DNA of 6,805 nucleotides, from contig JAFAFZ010000374.1 in assembly GCA_023423215.1 (NCBI GenBank), forward strand, positions 1-6,805, in the 5' to 3' direction. Numbering within the stretch: the stretch's first letter is position 1; every line of letters starts with the position of its first letter. Both the position numbers and the translations under genes were made by a program. Below the pieces are notes generated by a model. That model was not told where the DNA came from, searched no databases, and saw nothing but the letters and a program-made list of their open reading frames with translations. This DNA is from Actinomycetes bacterium (GTDB lineage: Bacteria > Actinomycetota > Acidimicrobiia > Acidimicrobiales > Microtrichaceae). This document shows, piece by piece, positions 1 to 5,404 of the stretch.

Positions 1-1085
1 CCGTCGACGGTCGAGTCGACGAGCAGGTACGGGACCGTGACCGAGGTGTGGGTCTTGAGCGCCAGCGGGGTCGCGTGGTCGGGCGACATCAGCAGCCGCC
101 ACTCCCCCAGCTCGTCCAGTGCCGGCACGAGGTCGGCCAGGACCCGCCGGTCCCAGTTCTCGAGCGCCGTCACCTTCTCGGCGACGTTGCCCGCGTGGCC
201 GGCCTCGTCGGTGGCCTCGATGTGGATGACGAACAGGTCGGTGTCGCCACGCAGCGCCTCGATGGCGGCGTCGCGCTTGCCCTCGTAGTTCGTGTCGTAC
301 CAACCGGTCGCGCCCTCGACGTGCACGATGTCCATGTCGGTCAGCACGCCCAGGCCGCGCACGAGGTCGACCGCAGTGACCATGCCGGCGTGCAGCCCGT
401 AGGTGTCCTGGAACGAGGGCAGCTGCGGCTGGTGGCCCTGGCCCCAGAGCCAGACCTGGTTCGCGGCGATGTCGGGGAAGCGGGCGAGCACGGCCCGGCT
501 GGCCTCCATCACCTCACGCAGCTTCGAGCCGGCGGGACCCGTCGGCCACACGGCCGGCTTGTCGCTCAGGTCGTGGGGCGGGACGCACTCGGCGTCGGCC
601 CAGGACTCGGGAGCGACCATGATGTGCCGGTACTGCACGCCCGGGTGGAAGCTGATCTCGGCGCCCACGCCCGAGCCGAGCTCGGCGTCGAGCGCGGCGA
701 GCACCTCGGCGGCGGCCTCGGTGCTCGGGTGGCCACCGGCGAAGTCGACCATCAGGCCGTCGGGACCGCCCTGGTCCGGGTCGACGGTCGACAGGTTGCA
801 ACGGAACGCCACCTGGTCCGGACGGATCTTGATGCCCAGCGCCGCCGCCTCGATCGGCGCGCGGCCCGTGTGGTGGACGGCGGGGTCGTAGCCCAGCAGC
901 GACAGGTTCCCGACGTCGCTGCCGGGCGGCATGCCCTCGGGGATCACCGCAGCTCGGCCGACCGTGCCCCGTGCCGCCAGGCTGCGCAGGACCGGCGTGT
1001 CCGCCGCCTCCAGCGGCGTGCGCCCGTCCAGGTCGGGGTGCGGTTCGTCGGCACATCCGTCGGGGACGCAGATCACGTACTTCAC
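1..1085 (-). CDS. apgM: ApgM-family phosphotransferase, probable homoserine kinase (C-terminus cut by window edge)
   Basis: This reading frame is open from a GTG at 1085 down to base 1, giving 361 codons of a family usually near 400 residues, so the C-terminus is missing. The N-terminus reads VKYVICVPDGCAD, the usual start of the archaeal-type cofactor-independent phosphoglycerate mutase family (alkaline-phosphatase superfamily). Visible active-site elements are D9 (PDG), the phosphorylated-serine motif MPPGSDVGNLSLLGYDP with S56, the metal-ligand pair D293/H297 in TDEAGH, D336-H337 in SPDHATP, and H346 in KTHTS. The MPPGSD form and the nearby hom-thrC genes match the subfamily proposed as a homoserine kinase (TIGR02535 type), a cytoplasmic enzyme that would make O-phosphohomoserine for ThrC. 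Automatic annotation may call it phosphoglycerate mutase. Family membership is near certain; the homoserine kinase role is inferred from context. No clear Shine-Dalgarno precedes the GTG, but the family alignment supports it. Confidence 0.9.
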   Translation of the reverse strand, partial: MKYVICVPDGCADEPHPDLDGRTPLEAADTPVLRSLAARGTVGRAAVIPEGMPPGSDVGNLSLLGYDPAVHHTGRAPIEAAALGIKIRPDQVAFRCNLSTVDPDQGGPDGLMVDFAGGHPSTEAAAEVLAALDAELGSGVGAEISFHPGVQYRHIMVAPESWADAECVPPHDLSDKPAVWPTGPAGSKLREVMEASRAVLARFPDIAANQVWLWGQGHQPQLPSFQDTYGLHAGMVTAVDLVRGLGVLTDMDIVHVEGATGWYDTNYEGKRDAAIEALRGDTDLFVIHIEATDEAGHAGNVAEKVTALENWDRRVLADLVPALDELGEWRLLMSPDHATPLALKTHTSVTVPYLLVDSTVD

Positions 1086-1167
1086 GGCGGACAGTCTGGC
1101 CCAGCGGTCCGATCCGCAGAAACCGCGCGTCCGACCCCGCGACGCGCCGACCTGTCCCCCCTTCTCC

Positions 1168-1215
1168 GAACTCGGAACGAATCGACCGTCCTGCAGAACG
1201 ATTCGTTCCGAGTTC
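1168..1215. repeat. Palindromic repeat unit A (perfect 17-bp stem)
   Basis: Arms 1168-1184 (GAACTCGGAACGAATCG) and 1199-1215 are exact reverse complements over 17 bases, around a 14-nt loop (1185-1198). The core from 1171 to 1212 is a 42-bp version of the unit found four more times in this window. It lies between the divergent starts of the ApgM gene and the AbiEi/DUF559 gene and has no T-run, so a terminator role is unlikely. Confidence 0.9.
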
Positions 1216-1229
1216 CCGTGCGCCCTCGC

Positions 1230-1276
1230 GAACTTGGAAGGAACCGACCGATCTGCGAACGATTCGTTCCGAGTTC
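1230..1276. repeat. Palindromic repeat unit B (imperfect)
   Basis: The right arm 1260-1276 is identical to the right arm of unit A. The left arm 1230-1246 differs from that of unit A at 3 of 17 positions, one of which would remain a G-U pair in RNA. The loop is 1247-1259. The core (1233-1273) starts 62 bp after that of unit A. The stem ends three bases before the likely ribosome-binding site of the plus-strand gene at 1293, so it could occlude a promoter or the start region. Confidence 0.85.
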
Positions 1277-1278
1277 GT

Positions 1279-1283
1279 GAGGG
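1279..1283 (+). promoter_or_regulatory. Likely ribosome-binding site for the AbiEi/DUF559 gene
   Basis: GAGGG lies nine bases before the GTG at 1293 and supports that start. The alternative ATG at 1359 has a GAGGG directly adjoining it (1354-1358 region), which is too close to work well. Confidence 0.4.
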
Positions 1284-1292
1284 CGGCGGTCG

Positions 1293-2291
1293 GTGAGCAC
1301 GACCCGGCGGGGCGCGCGACCCGTTGTCCGGGCGAGTGGGATCCGGTGCGATCGAGGGATGCGGCTCGAACTGTGGACCTCGATCGCAGAGCACGCGGAG
1401 CGTCAGCACGGGGTGGTGACGATGGACCAGGTGCGCGACCTCGGCATCGACCGCCGACAGGTCCAGCGGGCAGTGCTCGCCGGCACGCTGGTGCGGCTGC
1501 ACCCGCAGGTGTACCGGGTCCGGGCGGCGCCGACGTCACGGGACCAGCGCGTCCAGGCGGCGGTGCTCCAGGTGCCCCTGTCCATCGCCAGCCACCAGTC
1601 CGCGCTGTGGCTGCTCGGTGTGGACCGCGCGCCGTTCCGCGTCGCCGTCACGGTCCCGCCGTGGTCGCGCTCGGACCTCGAGGGGATCACGGTGCACCGG
1701 CACGAGGTGCCGGACGGGCATCGCACCGAGGTCCGTGGCATCGCCTGCACGACGCTGCCACGGACGGTGGTCGACGTCGCCTCGGTGTTCGGTCGCGAGC
1801 GGCTCTCGGACCTGCTCGACCGCGTCACCGTCACCGATCGCGTCACGACGGTCGGTGCCATCTCCCGCGCACTTCGGCAGTCGAGTCGGCGGGGTCGGCG
1901 GCGGATCGGCGTGCTCGCACAGCTGCTGGATGAGCGAGGGCCGTCGGCACCGGCGCCGCGCAGCAAGGTCGAGCGTCGCGTCGACGAGGCCATCGAGCGG
2001 TCGGTGCTGCCGACGCCGGTGTCGGAGCACCCGCTGCCGTCGACGTCCGGCATGGACGGGTTCGTCGACCGGGCGTGGCCCGAGGCCCGGCTGATCCTCG
2101 AGGTCGACGGTCGCGCGTGGCACGCCCGAGAGCGCGACATGGCCAAGGACCGGGCGCGCGATCGAGCGGCCGCCAGAGCGGGGTGGTTGACCCTGCGCGT
2201 CCTCGACCAGGAGGTCGCGGACGAGCTGCCCGCGCTGATCGAGGACCTGGTCGCCGTCTACCTCCTGCGCTGCGAACTGGGCGCTGCCTGA
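1293..2291 (+). CDS. AbiEi-like wHTH plus DUF559/Vsr-like endonuclease-fold protein
   Basis: This is a complete 332-residue protein. Residues about 31-76 (AEHAERQHGVVT...GIDRRQVQRAVLAGTL...PQVYRV) match the winged-helix domain at the N-terminus of AbiEi-type antitoxins. The middle part has the usual features of this protein group: SHQSALWLLGV (100-110) and TLPRTVVDVAS (154-164). The C-terminal part, from about 224, resembles DUF559, a Vsr-like PD-(D/E)XK nuclease fold: E227, D259 in VDRAWPE, E270-V-D-G followed by R274 and W276-H277, then D286...RDRAAARAGW (287-298). The expected acidic and histidine residues are present, so catalysis is possible; the substrate is unknown. No partner toxin (AbiEii) lies in the window. 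The gene is a singleton, opposite in strand to its neighbours, and bounded on both sides by palindromic repeats. GTG 1293 was chosen for its upstream GAGGG; ATG 1359 would remove 22 residues that do not look like part of the domain. Confidence 0.85.
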   Translation: MSTTRRGARPVVRASGIRCDRGMRLELWTSIAEHAERQHGVVTMDQVRDLGIDRRQVQRAVLAGTLVRLHPQVYRVRAAPTSRDQRVQAAVLQVPLSIASHQSALWLLGVDRAPFRVAVTVPPWSRSDLEGITVHRHEVPDGHRTEVRGIACTTLPRTVVDVASVFGRERLSDLLDRVTVTDRVTTVGAISRALRQSSRRGRRRIGVLAQLLDERGPSAPAPRSKVERRVDEAIERSVLPTPVSEHPLPSTSGMDGFVDRAWPEARLILEVDGRAWHARERDMAKDRARDRAAARAGWLTLRVLDQEVADELPALIEDLVAVYLLRCELGAA

Positions 2292-2302
2292 CCGCGTCCG
2301 CA

Positions 2303-2470
2303 GAACTCGGAACGATCGGTTCGCGACACGGTCGATCCGTTCCGAGAGACCGAGCAGGCCGCGGAACTCGGAACGAACGGTTCGCGAAACGGTCGATACG
2401 TTCCGAGAAGCTGGGCCGGTCGCGGAACTCGGAACGATCGGTTCGCGAAACGGTCGATTCGTTCCGAGAA
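2303..2470. repeat. Tandem cluster of three palindromic units (C, D, E) with 61-bp period
   Basis: Cores lie at 2306-2346, 2367-2407 and 2428-2468. Each is 41 bp, separated by 20-bp spacers, giving an exact 61-bp period. Each begins CTCGGAACG and ends CGTTCCGAG, and units D and E contain the self-complementary TTCGCGAA at the centre. C and E, and likewise D and E, differ at 2 of 41 positions. Spacers share AAGCTGGGC and GGTCGCGGAA blocks. The cluster fills nearly all of the 220-bp gap between the convergent ends of the AbiEi/DUF559 gene and thrC. It may act as a bidirectional transcription barrier, but no T-tract is present. Confidence 0.9.
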
Positions 2471-2511
2471 GCTGGGCGCGCGGGGCTGGGCGGGTCGCGA
2501 GTGGAGCAGGC

Positions 2512-3924
2512 TCACTCGGCGGCGAGCTCGGCGCGCACGAGGGATTCGACGGCGCCGAGGTCGTTGGGGGCGTGCTCGATGCGCTCCGAGCGCTCGAACA
2601 GGTCGGCCAGGTGCTCGGGCAGCGGCGGGCGGACGCCGACGGCGGCCTCGACCGCATCGGGGAACTTCGCCGGATGCGCCGTCGCCAACGCCACGACCGG
2701 CACCGACGGGTCGCCCTCGAGGCCCTCGGCCGTGCCGACCGCGACGGCCGTGTGCGGGTCGACCAGCATGCCCATGCGCTCGTGCACCCTGCGGATGACA
2801 GCGGCGGCCGACTCGTCGTCCACCCGTCCGGCGTCGAACTCGGCCCGCAGCGCCTCGAGCACGTCGGCGGGCACCGACACGGTGCCGTCGGCGCGGAAGC
2901 GGGACATCATCTCGGCGATGGCGGCGCCGTCGCGGTCCAGCGTCTCGAAGAGCAGGCGCTCCAGGTTCGAGCTCACCTGGATGTCCATCGACGGGCTGGA
3001 GGTCGGCACGACGCCGCGGATCTCCATGGTGCCGGTGGTGAAGAACCGGGTGAGGATGTCGTTGCGGTTCGAGGCCACGACCAGGCGGTCGACGGGCAGG
3101 CCCATGCGCTTCGCGGCCCACCCGGCGAGGATGTTGCCGAAGTTGCCGGTCGGCACGCAGAAGGTCACCGGGCCGCCGTCCGGGGCCACCTGCAGGTGCG
3201 CCGTCACGTAGTAGACGATCTGCGCCATCACCCGGGCCCAGTTGATCGAGTTGACCGCTGACAGGCGGACCTCGTCACGGAACACGACGTCCGCGAACGC
3301 CGCCTTCACCAGGTCCTGGCAGTCGTCGAAGGTCCCCTCGACCGCGACGGCGTGCACGTTGTCCGCCGGCACCGTGGTCATCTGGCGACGCTGCACGTCC
3401 GAGACCCGACCGTCGGGGAAGAGCACGAAGATGTCGACGTGCGAGCGGTCCCGGACCGCCTCGATCGCGGCCGAGCCGGTGTCGCCCGACGTCGCGCCCA
3501 GGATGCAGACGCGTTCGCCGCGCTCGGTCAGCACGTGGTCGAAGAGCCGGCCGACCAGCTGCAGGGCGACGTCCTTGAACGCGAGCGTCGGGCCACGGAA
3601 CAGCTCGAGCAGCCACAGCTCGGCGCCCGACGCCGTGGCACCGAGCGGCACGACCGGGCAGACCTCGGGCGTGTCGAACGTCGCGTAGCTGTCCGCCACG
3701 ATGCGCTCGAACGCGTCGCGGTCGATCTCGCCCTCGACGAAGGGCCACATGACCTCGACCGCGACCTGCACGTAGCTCAGGCCGCGCAGGTCCTCGAGCG
3801 GCGGCAGCTGCGGCCAGGCCTCGGGCAGGTAGAGCCCACCGTCGGCGGCCAGCCCGGCGAGCAGGACGTCGCCGAAGCCGAGGACCGGCGCGTCGCCACG
3901 GGTCGAGACGTACTTCATGCTCAC
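2512..3924 (-). CDS. thrC: Threonine synthase
   Basis: This 470-residue protein is a fold-type II PLP enzyme that converts O-phosphohomoserine and water to threonine and phosphate in the cytoplasm, the last step of threonine synthesis. It is the longer, E. coli/yeast-like form. The N-terminal segment KYVSTRGDAPVLGFGDVLLAGLAADGGLYLPE (from residue 4) is typical. The PLP lysine is K117 in PTLAFKDVALQ. Other motifs are SGDTGS (146-151), the phosphate-binding loop PTGNFGN (258-264), NRNDILTRFF (287-295) and PSMDIQVSSNLERLLFE (311-327). The start GTG at 3924 overlaps the hom stop as GTGA. The in-frame ATG at 3918, two codons later, is an equally good start for the conserved MKYVSTRG. Either way translation is probably coupled to hom. 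The gene ends in front of the repeat cluster C-E. Confidence 0.97.
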   Translation of the reverse strand: MSMKYVSTRGDAPVLGFGDVLLAGLAADGGLYLPEAWPQLPPLEDLRGLSYVQVAVEVMWPFVEGEIDRDAFERIVADSYATFDTPEVCPVVPLGATASGAELWLLELFRGPTLAFKDVALQLVGRLFDHVLTERGERVCILGATSGDTGSAAIEAVRDRSHVDIFVLFPDGRVSDVQRRQMTTVPADNVHAVAVEGTFDDCQDLVKAAFADVVFRDEVRLSAVNSINWARVMAQIVYYVTAHLQVAPDGGPVTFCVPTGNFGNILAGWAAKRMGLPVDRLVVASNRNDILTRFFTTGTMEIRGVVPTSSPSMDIQVSSNLERLLFETLDRDGAAIAEMMSRFRADGTVSVPADVLEALRAEFDAGRVDDESAAAVIRRVHERMGMLVDPHTAVAVGTAEGLEGDPSVPVVALATAHPAKFPDAVEAAVGVRPPLPEHLADLFERSERIEHAPNDLGAVESLVRAELAAE

Positions 3925-5222
3925 TCGGCCCCGATCACGCGCAGCACGGACCCCACCGAGGTCACCGAGTCCAGGCCACGCAGCTCGTGCAGGGTGGCTC
4001 GCACGTCGGCCTCTCGCGCGGCGTGCGTGATGAAGATGAGGCGGGCGGCGTCCGAGGACTCGTCCTCGGGCAGGCCCTCCTGCTCCATCGAGCGGATCGA
4101 GACCTGGTGCGCTCCGAACACGCCGGCGACGGCCGCCAGCACGCCCGGCTCGTCGCGCACCTGCAGGTTCACGTAGTACGGCGACACCAGATCGTCGACC
4201 GGGCGGAGGGCGGCCTTGCCGAACGAGCCGATGGTGGCGTGCGTGCCCTTCGCCAGGTTCGCCGCGGCGTCGACGACGTCGCCGAGCACCGCCGACGCGG
4301 TCGGGAACCCACCGGCGCCACGGCCGTAGAACATGAGGTCGCCGACGGCGTCGCCCTGGACGAACACGGCGTTGAACGAGTCGCGCACCGAGGCCAGCGG
4401 GTGCTCGTCCGGCACCATCGCCGGGTGCACCCGCACCGCGACGGTGCCGTCGGCGAAGCGCTCGGCGATGGCGAGCAGCTTGATGACGTAGCCCAGGCGT
4501 GCGGCGAACTCGATGTCGGTCGGCGAGATGTTCGAGATGCCCTCGTGGTACACGTCGCCGGCGACGACCTTCGCGCCGAAGGCGATGGTGGCGATGATCG
4601 CCGCCTTCGCACCGGCGTCGAAGCCCTCGACGTCCGCCGTCGGGTCGCGCTCGGCGTAGCCCAGGCTCTGCGCCTCGGCCAGGGCGGCGGCGTAGGTCCA
4701 GCCCTCGTCGCTCATCTTCGTGAGGATGTAGTTCGTCGTGCCGTTGACGATGCCCACCACGCGGCTGACGTCCTCGCCCACGAGCGACTCGCGCAGCGGC
4801 CGGATGATCGGGATGCCACCGGCGACGGCGGCCTCGAACAGCAGGTCCACCCCGGCGGCATCTGCGTCGGCGTAGAGCTCGGCGCCGACGTTGGCGAGCA
4901 GCTCCTTGTTGGCCGTCACGACCGGCTTGTGGCCCTTGAGCGCGGTGGCGATGAGCTCGCGTGCCGGCTCGATGCCGCCGATCGCCTCGACGACCAGGTC
5001 GACGTCGGGGTCGGTGACCACGCTGTGGGCGTCCGTGGTCACGACCGAGGGGTCCAGCTCGACGCCACGCTCCTTCGACAGGGAGCGCACGGCGACCCGG
5101 GTCACCCGCAGCTCGACGCCGGTGCGATCGAGGATCTCCGGCCCTCGCTGGCGGACGAGCTCGACCAACGCCGCGCCGACGTTGCCGCAGCCCAGGACCC
5201 CGATGTTCACCGTCTTCAGCAC
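3921..5222 (-). CDS. hom: Homoserine dehydrogenase
   Basis: This 433-residue enzyme reduces aspartate semialdehyde to homoserine with NAD(P)H, at the branch towards threonine and methionine. The Rossmann nucleotide-binding motif is GVLGCGNVG (8-16). TANKELLA contains the catalytic lysine K106. NGTTNYILTKM (160-170) and the DVEGFDAGAK segment supply the substrate residues D202 and K206, equivalent in spacing to the yeast catalytic Asp/Lys pair. The C-terminal ACT domain (about 349-425, starting YYVNLQVRDEPGVLAAVAGVF) is the usual site of feedback control, typically by threonine. It is a monofunctional form with no fused aspartate kinase. It is the first gene of the minus-strand hom-thrC operon. 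The GTG at 5222 has no good Shine-Dalgarno but lies six bases after a possible -10 element. The GTG at 5210 (MNIGVLGCG) is an alternative start. Confidence 0.97.
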   Translation of the reverse strand: MLKTVNIGVLGCGNVGAALVELVRQRGPEILDRTGVELRVTRVAVRSLSKERGVELDPSVVTTDAHSVVTDPDVDLVVEAIGGIEPARELIATALKGHKPVVTANKELLANVGAELYADADAAGVDLLFEAAVAGGIPIIRPLRESLVGEDVSRVVGIVNGTTNYILTKMSDEGWTYAAALAEAQSLGYAERDPTADVEGFDAGAKAAIIATIAFGAKVVAGDVYHEGISNISPTDIEFAARLGYVIKLLAIAERFADGTVAVRVHPAMVPDEHPLASVRDSFNAVFVQGDAVGDLMFYGRGAGGFPTASAVLGDVVDAAANLAKGTHATIGSFGKAALRPVDDLVSPYYVNLQVRDEPGVLAAVAGVFGAHQVSIRSMEQEGLPEDESSDAARLIFITHAAREADVRATLHELRGLDSVTSVGSVLRVIGAE

Positions 5223-5228
5223 GCAGCG

Positions 5229-5234
5229 AGGCTA
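5229..5234 (-). promoter_or_regulatory. hom: Candidate -10 element for leaderless hom-thrC transcript
   Basis: On the minus strand, TAGCCT (5234 to 5229) fits the TANNNT form and ends six bases before the hom GTG. That spacing would place the transcription start at or next to the start codon, an arrangement common in actinobacteria. No convincing -35 box is visible. The absence of a Shine-Dalgarno is consistent with this. Confidence 0.3.
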
Positions 5235-5290
5235 CCGGCAGCCGCCCACCCGCCGTGCACCGAGAAACCGGTCGTGGCCCTCCCGACGGG

Positions 5291-5339
5291 CGGGCCGTTC
5301 GGCCCGGAACCCTTCAGTCCGGGGACCGATCGGCCGATC
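5291..5339. promoter_or_regulatory. Two palindromes in the hom/AAA+ divergent promoter region
   Basis: The 182-bp gap between hom and the ATPase gene holds CGGGCCG-TT-CGGCCCG (5291-5306, 7-bp stem) and a perfect 12-bp palindrome GATCGGCCGATC (5328-5339). Either could be an operator or a leader hairpin. GC-rich DNA makes short palindromes common, so the function is open. TTGACC at 5347-5352 resembles a -35 box for the plus strand, but no matching -10 follows. Confidence 0.3.
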
Positions 5340-5393
5340 CAGTGCGTTGACCGGCGTCTCGACCGCCGTGACCGCCGCGCCCTGCGCCACAGC

Positions 5394-5398
5394 GAGGA
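5394..5398 (+). promoter_or_regulatory. Ribosome-binding site of the AAA+ ATPase gene
   Basis: GAGGA lies six bases before the ATG at 5405, a good Shine-Dalgarno with normal spacing, and fixes that start. Confidence 0.6.
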
Positions 5399-5404
5399 TC
5401 CTGC

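Larger units (their letters stand above)
1161..2474 (+). other. Possible repeat-bounded genetic unit carrying the AbiEi/DUF559 gene
   Basis: Units A-B on the left and C-E on the right belong to one family and are in opposite orientation by their asymmetric half. The 19-nt segment CTCGGAACGAATCGACCGT occurs on the plus strand at 1171-1189 and on the minus strand at 2468-2450. The unit separates thrC from the same-strand ApgM gene. No target-site duplication and no transposase were seen, so mobility is inferred only from layout. Confidence 0.35.

Noticed and set aside
1130..1170. Target-site duplication bordering the repeat-bounded unit
   Set aside because: I compared the bases outside 1161 and 2474 and found only short GC-rich similarities, nothing beyond chance.
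48..1280. A 410-codon plus-strand open frame, antisense to the ApgM gene
   Set aside because: It is a GC-rich shadow frame: the minus-strand product has clear family motifs throughout, and this translation has low-complexity Arg/Val/Gly content with no recognisable domain.
1293..2291. Complete AbiE toxin-antitoxin pair
   Set aside because: Only the AbiEi-like domain is present; no nucleotidyltransferase toxin gene lies next to it, so a type IV toxin-antitoxin system is not supported here.
2303..2470. CRISPR array
   Set aside because: The regular 61-bp step looks similar, but the 41-bp units are full imperfect palindromes, the 20-bp spacers resemble each other, there are only three units and no cas gene is nearby.
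2469..2511. Rho-independent terminator after thrC
   Set aside because: Stable hairpins follow thrC, but none is followed by a T-run on either strand, so a classical intrinsic terminator is not supported.
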